A stretch of DNA of 7,854 bases from an uncultured Oscillospiraceae bacterium (GCA_958448395.1 CAUDDP010000083.1:1-7854); one strand, 5' to 3'. Positions 1 to 6,557 are shown, counted from the stretch's first letter. Made by a program: numbers and translations. The notes: generated from the letters alone by a model not told the origin.

Positions 1-481
1 TTGTTGGCTTTGGAGTTTTGGTAGTTGTTTTCGTAGTCGTTGGCTTTGTAATTTTGGTAGTTGTCTTTGTAGTCGTCGGTTTTACAGTCGTGACAGTTGT
101 CTTTGTAGTTGTTGGCTTTGTAATTTTGGTAGTTGTTTTCGTAGTCGTTGGTTTTGCAGTCGTGACAGTTGCCTTTGTAGTCGTTGGCTTTGTAATTTTG
201 GTAGTTGTCTTTGTAGTCGTTAGTTTTGTAATTTTGGTAGTTGTCTTTGTAGTCGTTGGCTTTGTAATTTTGGTAGTTGTCTTTGTAGTCGTCGGTTTTG
301 GAGTTTTAGTAGTTGTCTTCGTAGTCGTTGGCTTTGCAGTCGTGGTAGTGGTACTTGTCGTAGTGGTTGGCTCTGGGGTCGTAGTAGTGGTACTTGTCGT
401 AGTAGTCGGTTTTGCAGTCGTAGTAGTGGTACTTGTCGTAGTGGTTGGCTCTGGGGTCGTGGTAGTGGTACTTGTCGTGGT
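1..481 (-). repeat. Tandem repeats coding a Thr-rich linker, 36-base and 39-base classes
   Basis: Inside the dockerin-protein gene, an array of short coding repeats begins at about residue 183 and continues off the left edge. The part nearest the dockerin (about 330-481) is built of 13-residue units of the type PTTTTSTTTTTAK or PTTTTSTTTTTPE, about four copies. From about 330 to 1 the unit changes to 12 residues of the type PTTTKTTTKITK, with variants KTPK, TTVK and TTAK, about nine copies. Such Thr/Pro/Lys linkers usually separate modules of surface or cellulosomal proteins and may be O-glycosylated (family knowledge). Copy number may differ between strains because near-identical units can slip or recombine. 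Confidence 0.85.
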
Positions 482-1027
482 TACTGGTATAGTTGCAGTC
501 GTTTCACTGGATATGCTGGAATCGTATGTACTCTCACTTGATACTGTAGTTTCGGTTTGTATGATTGTTGTAGTAATCACTGTTGTCGTCACAGGTGGGT
601 CAATTGGTGGTGCTAACGGCCAACCTTCCGGGGGAACCGGATCCAAACAAACCGATTTTCTGGCATACATCGTTAAAAAACAGATGGCATCCGTTACATC
701 GATCATGGTATCTCCGTTTACATCATAATAATAAAATTCATTTTCTGTCAATGATACATCCAGATTGCAGGACTTTTTCGCGTAGTATTCCAATACAAAT
801 ATCGCATCCTGTATATAATCTGGTTCTTCGTCTACGGTTGTCGTTTCCTTATCTTCTACTATGATATTCTCTTCTGTTGCCGATTCCGATTCTGCAACAA
901 TTGCTGTTTCCTCCAAATTCTCTACTAATAGTGTTTCCTCTGCAACTGCTGTGGTAGTCAAAGCCAGACACGCAACGGCTGTTGCAGTTGCAACGCTACA
1001 CATACTTTTAAAACACTTTAATTTCAT
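1..1027 (-). CDS. Secreted dockerin-domain protein with Thr-rich linker (5' part, runs off left edge)
   Basis: This reading frame is open from ATG at 1025-1027 to the window edge (342 full codons, no stop), so the C-terminal part lies outside. The start is set by an AGGAGG site ending 3 bases before ATG. Residues 1-29 look like a signal peptide: Lys-rich start, hydrophobic core, then TAVA before EE. Residues 30-70 are acidic. Residues 71-126 resemble a dockerin. Two parallel helices are visible (DAIFVLEYYAKKSC from 74, DAICFLTMYARKSVC from 113). The second is preceded by a full EF-hand loop D102-V-N-G-D106-T-M-I-D110-V-T-D113. The first loop lacks the usual calcium ligands. Residues 127-180 are Pro/Thr/Ser-rich, and from about 183 tandem Thr repeats run to the edge. 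Dockerins dock enzymes and structural proteins onto cohesins of cellulosomes; here the module is N-terminal, so the unseen part may carry the functional domain. Role beyond secretion and possible cohesin binding is unknown. Confidence 0.85.
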   Translation of the reverse strand, partial: MKLKCFKSMCSVATATAVACLALTTTAVAEETLLVENLEETAIVAESESATEENIIVEDKETTTVDEEPDYIQDAIFVLEYYAKKSCNLDVSLTENEFYYYDVNGDTMIDVTDAICFLTMYARKSVCLDPVPPEGWPLAPPIDPPVTTTVITTTIIQTETTVSSESTYDSSISSETTATIPVTTTSTTTTTPEPTTTTSTTTTTAKPTTTTSTTTTTPEPTTTTSTTTTTAKPTTTKTTTKTPKPTTTKTTTKITKPTTTKTTTKITKLTTTKTTTKITKPTTTKATVTTAKPTTTKTTTKITKPTTTKTTVTTVKPTTTKTTTKITKPTTTKTTTKTPKPT

Positions 1028-1071
1028 AGCTCCTCCTTTACCAGTTGTTACATGTCCTTTTGCCATTGCAC

Positions 1072-1100
1072 ATTATAGCACATTTTTCGATGCTTGTACA
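1072..1100 (-). promoter_or_regulatory. Predicted promoter of the dockerin-protein gene
   Basis: Read on the minus strand, a perfect -10 box TATAAT lies at 1077-1072, preceded by TG one base upstream (extended -10). A weak -35 box TGTACA (four of six matches) lies at 1100-1095 with a 17-base spacer. The ATG is about 45 bases downstream of the -10 box, and no other gene separates them. Confidence 0.6.
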
Positions 1101-1126
1101 GGTATTTTCGGATTTGCTCATAAAAA

Positions 1127-1176
1127 TAGTGCATTTTATACAATTTAAAGAGAAAAAAATTATAAAAAATGCACTA
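1127..1176 (-). terminator. Large inverted repeat, probable terminator of the DUF1294 operon
   Basis: The arms TAGTGCATTTTATA (1127-1140) and TATAAAAAATGCACTA (1161-1176) are inverted copies of each other, apart from two extra A residues in the second. The loop is A-rich, about 20 bases. On the minus strand the hairpin lies just after the DUF1294 stop codon and is followed by a T run (TATTTTTAT), as in an intrinsic terminator. The stem is AT-rich apart from a TGCA core, and the loop is long, so strength is uncertain. Confidence 0.55.
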
Positions 1177-1198
1177 TAACATCATTTAATTTCTTTTT

Positions 1199-1468
1199 TT
1201 ACGCCCAACAAATCCAGCAAAACAATAAAATCTGCAAAATCGTCAAAATAGGGAACCCGAACTGAAATAAACTATGTTTTGTCTTATGCCGAAAATAATA
1301 CATGCCGACAGTACCGCCAACTGCACCACCAAAAAAGGCAGTCAAAAACAATGTTTTCTCTGAAATCCGCCACTTATGCCGAACTGCTCTCTGTTTATCA
1401 ATCCCCATCATGATGAATAAAATCAAACTTGCTAGCAGCAACCAGCCAAAAACCATCCATTTTATCAT
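1199..1468 (-). CDS. DUF1294 family small membrane protein
   Basis: An 89-residue protein. A first hydrophobic helix (about 5-22) is followed by the family marks D24-K25 and R34-I-S-E37, a glycine-rich stretch GGAVGGTVGM (47-56), the signature FRHKTKH (59-65), and a hydrophobic C-terminal segment (about 70-88). This pattern and length match DUF1294, a family of small bacterial inner-membrane proteins with no established function. The upstream gene ends only 11 bases before the ATG, and the AAGG ribosome binding site overlaps that stop codon, so the two are very likely co-transcribed and translationally coupled. It ends directly before the inverted repeat at 1127-1176. Family call is firm; a biochemical role cannot be stated. 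Confidence 0.9.
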   Translation of the reverse strand: MIKWMVFGWLLLASLILFIMMGIDKQRAVRHKWRISEKTLFLTAFFGGAVGGTVGMYYFRHKTKHSLFQFGFPILTILQILLFCWICWA

Positions 1469-1479
1469 AAAAAACTACC

Positions 1480-1989
1480 TTACTGGAATTGTCCCCGCAG
1501 GGAGGCTGGCAAAAACAGGGCAATGGTCGAAATCATTTCCGCATTTGGTGTGAAAATCAAACGAACTGCACCATATTCCCCTGTAGAAGTATCTGCATAA
1601 TATGCACCCTCGCCAGTATGATCAGAACATAAAAACAATGTTGCCTGCTCCTGATCCGGTATCTGATCTGTATAGACACCAAATGCAGTGAATTTAGAAA
1701 TCTTCACAGTCAGGAGATGAACCCGTTTCCGTTTTCCAAGAATCTTGTCCACATCCAGTTCTCCGTTCGTGACGGTATATTCATATTCCGTACCACACCC
1801 AGTCATCAGATAGTATGCACCATAAATTACCCCAATGATCAATACCAAAAGAAAAATCCAACCCGTCATCCATGCAATTATACCAATCACAATAGACAAG
1901 ACAATGGCAGCTACCAAAATCAATCCCTGTTTCATACGATCCTGTGAACTGGGACGCTTTTGTACCATGTATTCTGCAAAATGATCCAT
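1480..1989 (-). CDS. Two-helix membrane protein of unknown function (possibly DUF6106 family)
   Basis: A 169-residue protein. I chose the ATG at 1987-1989 because AGAGG stands about nine bases upstream; an in-frame ATG 45 bases earlier would place a polar stretch before the conserved-looking MDHFAEYMVQKR start and has no such site. Residues 21-41 and 44-62 are transmembrane helices forming a hairpin. The rest (about 66-169) is a soluble domain beginning TEYEYTVTNGELDVDKI, followed by a basic GKRKR patch and alternating beta-like stretches, perhaps a PH-like fold. The layout matches a clostridial family that I remember as DUF6106; that label is from memory. It is the first gene of a two-gene operon with the DUF1294 protein. 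No enzymatic motif is visible; membrane association is the only role I can support. Confidence 0.85.
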   Translation of the reverse strand: MDHFAEYMVQKRPSSQDRMKQGLILVAAIVLSIVIGIIAWMTGWIFLLVLIIGVIYGAYYLMTGCGTEYEYTVTNGELDVDKILGKRKRVHLLTVKISKFTAFGVYTDQIPDQEQATLFLCSDHTGEGAYYADTSTGEYGAVRLIFTPNAEMISTIALFLPASLRGQFQ

Positions 1990-2022
1990 AAAAATCGACC
2001 TCTTTTCTATGATAATTTTCTC

Positions 2023-2036
2023 GCTTGCTAACAAGC
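2023..2036 (-). other. Small hairpin in the 5' leader of the minus-strand operon
   Basis: GCTTG and CAAGC form a five-base-pair stem around the loop CTAA. It lies between the predicted promoter at 2046-2074 and the ribosome binding site near 1998-2002. It has no T run and may only stabilise the transcript's 5' end. Confidence 0.3.
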
Positions 2037-2045
2037 TGTATTTTT

Positions 2046-2074
2046 ATTTTACCATACAAATTGTAAAATTTCAA
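2046..2074 (-). promoter_or_regulatory. Predicted promoter of the minus-strand membrane-protein operon
   Basis: On the minus strand, TTGAAA (2074-2069) and TAAAAT (2051-2046) are separated by exactly 17 bases, a close match to the housekeeping sigma consensus. The gene start at 1989 follows after about 57 bases. The divergent pheST promoter begins only nine bases away at 2083, so the two polymerase sites nearly abut and could influence each other. Confidence 0.7.
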
Positions 2075-2082
2075 GAAAAGAC

Positions 2083-2110
2083 TTGATTTTTTTTGAAAAC
2101 TGTGTATAAT
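2083..2110 (+). promoter_or_regulatory. Predicted promoter of the pheST operon
   Basis: TTGATT at 2083-2088 and a perfect TATAAT at 2105-2110 are separated by 16 bases. The T-box leader begins about seven bases further on (first base near 2117), which places stem I right at the 5' end of the transcript, as is usual for T-box RNAs. Confidence 0.75.
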
Positions 2111-2116
2111 AGAATG

Positions 2117-2371
2117 CAGAACGCTATGACGAAGAAAGTACGACTGTCATTCCTGCAATAGAGAGGCATTCCTCGGCTGAAAGAGTGCTGCATCGAATCC
2201 AGTTCGGAAGTTCCCTTCTGAGCGGCTGTGCTGAAGTCTGCTGTAAAAAAGTAGTATGGTAGGTGCAGACGTATTGCCCGCGTCAAAGGCAAGAGAGTGC
2301 TGGCTCTTAAGGAAATGGGTGGTTGATAAGCAAGTTGTAAGACTTGTCCTATTTCGGGACAAGTCTTTTTT
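2117..2371 (+). promoter_or_regulatory. T-box riboswitch (tRNA-Phe) in the pheST leader
   Basis: The leader folds as a classical T-box that senses uncharged tRNA-Phe and allows read-through into pheST. The stem I base is CGCT (2122-2125) with AGCG (2221-2224), interrupted by a k-turn-like TGAC/TGA step, then GAAG (2131-2134) with CTTC (2215-2218). The specifier loop has AGTA (2137-2140) facing GAA (2207-2209), the usual S-turn. The specifier TTC, a Phe codon, lies at 2211-2213. Above it CGACTG (2141-2146) pairs with CAG-T-TCG (2200-2206). AGAGAGG (2160-2166) and GGCTGAAAG (2175-2183) match the AG bulge and distal loop. A further stem is GTCTGC/GCAGAC (2236-2241, 2265-2270). The antiterminator is GAAATGGG (2312-2319) with CCTATTTC (2348-2355) plus CAAGT/ACTTG (2331-2335, 2342-2346). 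The bulge holds TGGT (2320-2323), complementary to an ACCA tRNA end. It is mutually exclusive with the terminator at 2339-2367. Pairings were read by eye. Confidence 0.9.
2339..2371 (+). terminator. T-box intrinsic terminator
   Basis: AAGACTTGTCC (2339-2349) and GGACAAGTCTT (2357-2367) form an 11-base-pair stem with a short loop, followed by a run of six T (2366-2371). Its 5' arm is shared with the antiterminator, so charged tRNA-Phe should favour stopping here, about 100 bases before pheS. Confidence 0.9.
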
Positions 2372-2462
2372 GTTTGCCGCTTTCTTCCTAAGCCGTACAA
2401 ATTGATGCATATGCTGGCTCTGCCAGACGACTGCGTCTTCGATAATTTTGAGCAACAAAAAT

Positions 2463-2467
2463 GGAGG
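2463..2467 (+). promoter_or_regulatory. Ribosome binding site that fixes the pheS start
   Basis: GGAGG lies five bases before ATG 2473. The in-frame ATG at 2461 overlaps this site and so cannot use it, which argues for the downstream start and a protein beginning MKEQLEAIR. Confidence 0.8.
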
Positions 2468-2472
2468 TCACT

Positions 2473-3492
2473 ATGAAAGAACAACTGGAAGCCATCCGAA
2501 GCGAAGCAGAAGCCGCTCTGCAAACCTGCACGGATGCAAAACAACTGGAGGCGATTCGGGTACAGTACCTTGGTAAAAAAGGGGCATTGACTGCCATTCT
2601 CAAGCAGATGGGAAAACTTTCCCCAGAAGAACGCCCGGTTATGGGACAAATCGCAAATACCGTTCGGGCAGATATTGAATCTGCTATCGCACAGCAGCAG
2701 AAAATCATTGCAGAAACCGCACTGACACAAAAACTGCAATCGGAAACACTGGATATCACGCTGCCGGGTAAGCAGAAGAAAATTGGCGGTCTGCATCCGC
2801 TGACCATTGTAGAAAATGAAATTAAGGAAATCTTCCTCGGCATGGGCTTTTCTGTTGCAGACGGACCAGAAGTCGAATATGATTACTACAACTTTGAAGC
2901 GTTGAATCTTCCACCGGATCATCCGGCAAGAGATACGCAAGATACCTTCTATATTACAGACAATATCCTGCTCCGCACACAGACTTCTTCTGTACAGGTT
3001 CATGTCATGGAACAGCAGAAACCACCGATTCGGGTCATTTCCCCAGGGCGGGTATTCCGTTCCGATGCCATTGATGCCACCCATTCCCCACTGTTCCATC
3101 AAATAGAAGGTTTGGTTGTGGATAAGGGCATTACCATGGCTGACCTGAAAGGCACATTGGAGCTGCTCATGCAGCGACTGTATGGTGATGACTGCAAGAT
3201 TCGCCTGCGTCCGCACCATTTTCCATTTACAGAACCAAGTGCAGAAGTCGATGTGATGTGTTACAACTGCTACGGCAAGGGCTGCCGTCTCTGCAAGGGC
3301 GAAGGCTACATTGAATTGCTGGGTGCTGGTATGGTACATCCAAAGGTACTCGAAGGCTGCGGTATTGACAGCAGTGTCTACTCCGGTTTCGCATTTGGTC
3401 TTGGATTAGAACGAATTGTCATGCGGCGGTATAATATTCAAGATATGCGTCTGCTGTTTGAGAATGATTATCGGTTCTTGGAACAGTTCTAA
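2473..3492 (+). CDS. pheS: Phenylalanyl-tRNA synthetase alpha subunit
   Basis: A 339-residue protein, normal for bacterial PheS. With PheT it forms the alpha2beta2 enzyme that joins phenylalanine to tRNA-Phe using ATP in the cytoplasm; the alpha chain holds the active site. Residues 1-85 are the charged, helical N-terminal coiled-coil that contacts tRNA. The class II core begins with LHPL (107-110) and the motif 1 region. TQTSS (169-173) lines the active site. Motif 2 is RVFRSDAIDATHSPLFHQIEG (193-213). Motif 3 is FAFGLGLER (306-314). Four cysteines, C263, C266, C271 and C274 (CX2C-X4-CX2C), sit in the loop before GAGMVHPKVL; the same cluster is known in Bacillus-type PheS and could hold a metal. 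It is first in the operon, controlled by the T-box, and pheT follows after 24 bases. Confidence 0.98.
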   Translation: MKEQLEAIRSEAEAALQTCTDAKQLEAIRVQYLGKKGALTAILKQMGKLSPEERPVMGQIANTVRADIESAIAQQQKIIAETALTQKLQSETLDITLPGKQKKIGGLHPLTIVENEIKEIFLGMGFSVADGPEVEYDYYNFEALNLPPDHPARDTQDTFYITDNILLRTQTSSVQVHVMEQQKPPIRVISPGRVFRSDAIDATHSPLFHQIEGLVVDKGITMADLKGTLELLMQRLYGDDCKIRLRPHHFPFTEPSAEVDVMCYNCYGKGCRLCKGEGYIELLGAGMVHPKVLEGCGIDSSVYSGFAFGLGLERIVMRRYNIQDMRLLFENDYRFLEQF

Positions 3493-3516
3493 TGCAGTAA
3501 AGGAGGAGAAAATAGC

Positions 3517-5910
3517 ATGAATTTATCAATGAAATGGCTTGCAGATTATGTAACATTGGATACAACAGTAAAAGAATTTTGTGCTGCCATGACCATGAGC
3601 GGCTCAAAGGTCGAAGTAGCAACGACCGAGGGCAGCGAAATTAAGAACGTCGTTGTCGGCAAACTGCTTTCTGTCGTACCACACGAAAACTCTGACCATC
3701 TGGTTGTTTGTCAGGTGGATGTCGGACAGGAACAGCCGATTCAGATTGTAACAGGTGCTCCAAATGTCAAGGCAGGTGATATTGTACCAGTCGCACTCTG
3801 CGGTGCAGAACTGCCCAATGGTGTAAAGATTAAAAAGGGCAAGCTGCGTGGCGTGGAGAGCAACGGAATGCTCTGTTCCCTTGGTGAACTGGGTTTGACT
3901 GTACATGATTTCCCATATGCCATTGCAGACGGCATCTTTATTATACAGGAAGACTGTCAGATTGGACAGGATATTCATGAAGCAATCGGTTTAAACGATA
4001 CTTCTGTGGAATTTGAAATCACCTCAAATCGTCCAGACTGTCTCTCTGTGACCGGTCTGGCACGGGAAGCAGCTGCAACGTATCATGTACCGCTGCACAT
4101 TCCACAGCCGCAGTTCAAAGGCATAGACAGCAACATACAAGATGAACTGCAAGTGGAAGTTATCAACAAGGAAAAGTGTCCTCGTTATGCTGCCGGCATT
4201 GTCAAGAATGTCAAAATTGCACCTTCTCCACGCTGGATGCGGGAACGGCTGCGTGCAAGCGGCGTTCGTCCAATCAATAACCTTGTAGACATCACCAACT
4301 ATGTCATGCTGGAATTTGGTCAGCCAATGCATGCATTTGACTTACGATATGTTAAGGATGGGCATATTGTTGTCAGAAATGCCGCTGAAGGCGAATCGAT
4401 TACCACTCTGGACGGTGTGACCCGTACCCTTTCTCCAGAAATGCTGGTCATTGCGGATACGGAAAAGCCGATTGCGGTTGCCGGTGTTATGGGCGGCGAA
4501 TACAGTGGAATTATGGACGATACCAACACGGTTGTATTGGAATCCGCTTACTTTGAACCGGTACAAGTACGCCGGACTGCAAAGAAACTTGGCATGCGGA
4601 CAGATGCTTCTGCACGTTATGAAAAAGGATTGGATCCAGAGGGCTGTCTGCGGACACTGGAACGGGCATTTGAACTGGTAGAACTGCTCGGTGCTGGTGA
4701 ACCAGTTCGCACACACATTGATTTAAACTATAATGAAAAACAGCGGAATCGAATTCCGTTTAACCCAGATTGGATCAATACTTTCCTCGGTACCGAAATC
4801 TCGAAGGAAGACATGTGCGAAACTATGAAAATGCTGGAAATTGAAGTGGACGGTGACACCTGCATTTCTCCAAGCTTCCGGATTGATCTGGAACGACCAG
4901 CAGATTTGGCAGAGGAAGTCGCTCGGATTTATGGCTACAATAACATTCCGTCTACTGTCATAAAAGGGATTGCCAATGCCAGCTTAACGCCAAAGCAAAA
5001 ATTCCGCCGCACACTGGAGAATACAGTGGTTTCTGTGGGTTGCTACGGCATTTTAACTTACTCATTTATTTCTCCGAAATACTTCGATAAAATCTGTCTG
5101 CCAGCAGACAGCAATTTGAGAAAGACCGTTGTCATCTCAAATCCACTCGGCGAAGACACCAGTGTCATGCGAACAACCACACTGCCGTCTATGCTGGAAA
5201 CACTCTCTTTGAACTACAAAAATCGAAATGCTGCGGTTGCCTTGTATGAAATCGGCAAGGAATATCTCCCAACAGGCACAGATACACTGCCGTTGGAACC
5301 AGATCGGCTGACCATTGGAATGTATGGCGATGATGCTGATTTCTTCACCCTCAAGGGAATGGTGGAGACGATTTTAGAGACTATCGGTCTGCACGACTGC
5401 ACCTATCAGGCATGCACGACAGAAACCCCATTCGCAGAGACTTGTGCCCTGCATCCGGGCAGAAGTGCTGTCATTTACAAGGAGGATACCCCAATTGGGT
5501 ATCTTGGCGAAGTGCATCCGACTGTTCAGAAAAACTATGACATCGGCACACGTACCTACGTGGCAAAGCTGCTGATGGATGAAATGCAGCCACTGGCAAA
5601 AACCGAAATCACGTATCAGCCACTGCCAAAATTCCCGGCAATTACAAGAGATCTGAGCCTTGTGTGTGCAGATGAAGTACCGGTTGGCGTGCTGCAAAAT
5701 GCAATGAAAAAAGCAGTTGGCAATATTCTGGAACAGATTACCTTGTTCGATGTTTACAAGGGTGAACAGATTGCAAGTGGTATGAAAAGTGTTTCGTTCT
5801 CCATTCGGATGCGTTCTCACGAAGGAACTCTGACAGATGAGCAGGCAGATGCTGCCATGAAACGTGTTCTAAAGGCATTGCAGGCACACGGAGCAACCTT
5901 GCGTGCATAA
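3517..5910 (+). CDS. pheT: Phenylalanyl-tRNA synthetase beta subunit
   Basis: A full-length 797-residue beta chain (family about 790-805). An AAGGAGG site ends 10 bases before the ATG. It starts with the typical MNLSMKWLADYV. Domains in order: tRNA-binding OB-fold (about 40-150; HENSDHL, GAPNVKAGD, GVESNGMLCS), B3/B4 editing domain that hydrolyses mischarged Tyr-tRNA-Phe (about 205-400; PINNLVDITNYV at 252, QPMHAFD, RTDASARYEKGLDP near 362), B5 domain (about 412-485; RPADLAEEVARIYGYNNIP), a synthetase-like core without catalytic residues (about 495-695), and the anticodon-binding FDX-ACB domain (700-793; LPKFPAITRDLSLV). No truncation or frameshift is visible. It is translated from the pheST transcript under T-box control and assembles with PheS as alpha2beta2. 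Confidence 0.98.
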   Translation: MNLSMKWLADYVTLDTTVKEFCAAMTMSGSKVEVATTEGSEIKNVVVGKLLSVVPHENSDHLVVCQVDVGQEQPIQIVTGAPNVKAGDIVPVALCGAELPNGVKIKKGKLRGVESNGMLCSLGELGLTVHDFPYAIADGIFIIQEDCQIGQDIHEAIGLNDTSVEFEITSNRPDCLSVTGLAREAAATYHVPLHIPQPQFKGIDSNIQDELQVEVINKEKCPRYAAGIVKNVKIAPSPRWMRERLRASGVRPINNLVDITNYVMLEFGQPMHAFDLRYVKDGHIVVRNAAEGESITTLDGVTRTLSPEMLVIADTEKPIAVAGVMGGEYSGIMDDTNTVVLESAYFEPVQVRRTAKKLGMRTDASARYEKGLDPEGCLRTLERAFELVELLGAGEPVRTHIDLNYNEKQRNRIPFNPDWINTFLGTEISKEDMCETMKMLEIEVDGDTCISPSFRIDLERPADLAEEVARIYGYNNIPSTVIKGIANASLTPKQKFRRTLENTVVSVGCYGILTYSFISPKYFDKICLPADSNLRKTVVISNPLGEDTSVMRTTTLPSMLETLSLNYKNRNAAVALYEIGKEYLPTGTDTLPLEPDRLTIGMYGDDADFFTLKGMVETILETIGLHDCTYQACTTETPFAETCALHPGRSAVIYKEDTPIGYLGEVHPTVQKNYDIGTRTYVAKLLMDEMQPLAKTEITYQPLPKFPAITRDLSLVCADEVPVGVLQNAMKKAVGNILEQITLFDVYKGEQIASGMKSVSFSIRMRSHEGTLTDEQADAAMKRVLKALQAHGATLRA

Positions 5911-5932
5911 GCAGAAAGGAAACGGTACTTGT

Positions 5933-6235
5933 ATGAAAGAGAAAAAAGAAACCGCTTCAAAACCAGAAAAAAAAGAAAAAGTGGCTCGCACCTCAAGAGA
6001 ATCTTCTTCCCTATTGATTGGTGTGATCGCTTTGCTGTTCTCCATTGTAGCAGCTGTGATGCTGTTCCTGAATGTACCCGTTATGGTCTGTGCAATTTTT
6101 GCCGGCGTAGGTGCTCTCGGTGGATTTGTCAGTCTGCTGTTTGGAAAAAGCGGTACCCTTCCGGCAGTCGTTGCCATCGGAGCAGGATTTATGTGTGTAT
6201 TGGCATTTGCTGTTTTAAATGCTTCTGTGCAATAA
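5933..6235 (+). CDS. Small Lys-rich membrane protein of unknown function, third gene of the pheST operon
   Basis: A 100-residue protein beginning 22 bases after the pheT stop, so almost certainly on the same transcript. I chose ATG 5933; the AAAGGA site at 5915-5920 is 12 bases away, a little far. A GTG at 5903 is possible but overlaps pheT and has no site of its own. Residues 2-23 are strongly charged (many Lys and Glu), then three hydrophobic helices follow at about 27-46, 50-70 and 77-96, with short turns and a glycine-rich stretch GVGALGGF (58-65). By the positive-inside rule the basic N-terminus should be cytoplasmic. I do not recognise a family or motif. Its place behind pheST may be simple read-through rather than a shared role. 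A terminator follows. Confidence 0.75.
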   Translation: MKEKKETASKPEKKEKVARTSRESSSLLIGVIALLFSIVAAVMLFLNVPVMVCAIFAGVGALGGFVSLLFGKSGTLPAVVAIGAGFMCVLAFAVLNASVQ

Positions 6236-6283
6236 GTATAAAAATTTTCATGCATCATATGCTCATAGATAAAGCCTGTTAGG

Positions 6284-6312
6284 ATCTCCAGTTAAACTGA
6301 GATGGAGGTTTT
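6284..6312 (+). terminator. Possible weak terminator after the pheST operon
   Basis: ATCTC (6284-6288) pairs with GAGAT (6299-6303), continued by AGT/ACT with a single bulged C, and a short T run follows at 6309-6312. An alternative stem CTCCA/TGGAG is also possible. The T run is short and interrupted, so a stronger stop may be the hairpin at 6375-6414. Confidence 0.4.
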
Positions 6313-6374
6313 CGTTATACAAAAATAAAGTTGCTGTAAAAAACGCTTTAAAAACTTGATTTTTTATAAAATAA

Positions 6375-6420
6375 ATCCCGTCAAAGCCACGATTTACCGT
6401 AGCCCTGACGGGATATTTTT
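6375..6420. terminator. Strong hairpin, probable bidirectional terminator
   Basis: ATCCCGTCA (6375-6383) and TGACGGGAT (6406-6414) form a perfect nine-base-pair stem. Inside the 22-base loop a small inner stem ACG/CGT (6389-6391 with 6398-6400) is possible. On the plus strand ATTTTT follows; on the minus strand TTATTTTAT follows. It sits between converging genes, the pheST operon on the left and the 175-residue gene on the right, which fits a shared stop. Confidence 0.75.
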
Positions 6421-6458
6421 ATTCTGAGGGAACCTTTTTACAGCCCTTTTATAAAATT

Positions 6459-6557
6459 CTATTTTGTACAACATGAAAGGACAACGGAACCAGATGTACC
6501 ATTGATAACATAATACAACATACCATCCTCTGGCTTTGCGTAAAGCTGAACCTTATC
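6459..6557 (-). pseudogene. Gene remnant, 32-codon 3' fragment without a start
   Basis: This frame, bounded by TAA (6558-6560) upstream and TAG (6459-6461) downstream, reads DKVQLYAKPEDGMLYYVING and continues TSGSVVLSCCTK. The composition looks like the tail of a real beta-rich protein rather than random sequence. There is no start codon at its head; an internal ATG preceded by GAGG could give a 20-residue peptide, but nothing else supports that. It lies just downstream of the 175-residue gene, on the same strand. I do not recognise the family. A chance open stretch cannot be excluded. Confidence 0.35.

Noticed and set aside
1..487. Tandem repeats considered as a CRISPR array or non-coding satellite
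   Set aside because: The units are contiguous with no unique spacers, keep a multiple of three, and remain in frame with the dockerin protein.
18..728. Long plus-strand open frame made of repeated Val/Phe/Gly units
   Set aside because: It is the complement of the Thr-repeat coding array. The minus-strand frame has a ribosome binding site, signal peptide and dockerin, so the plus frame is a shadow of low-complexity sequence.
2071..3339. Minus-strand open frame of 422 codons opposite the T-box and pheS
   Set aside because: It covers the pheS gene and its riboswitch in antisense, has no domain pattern and no ribosome binding site. pheS is certain on the plus strand.
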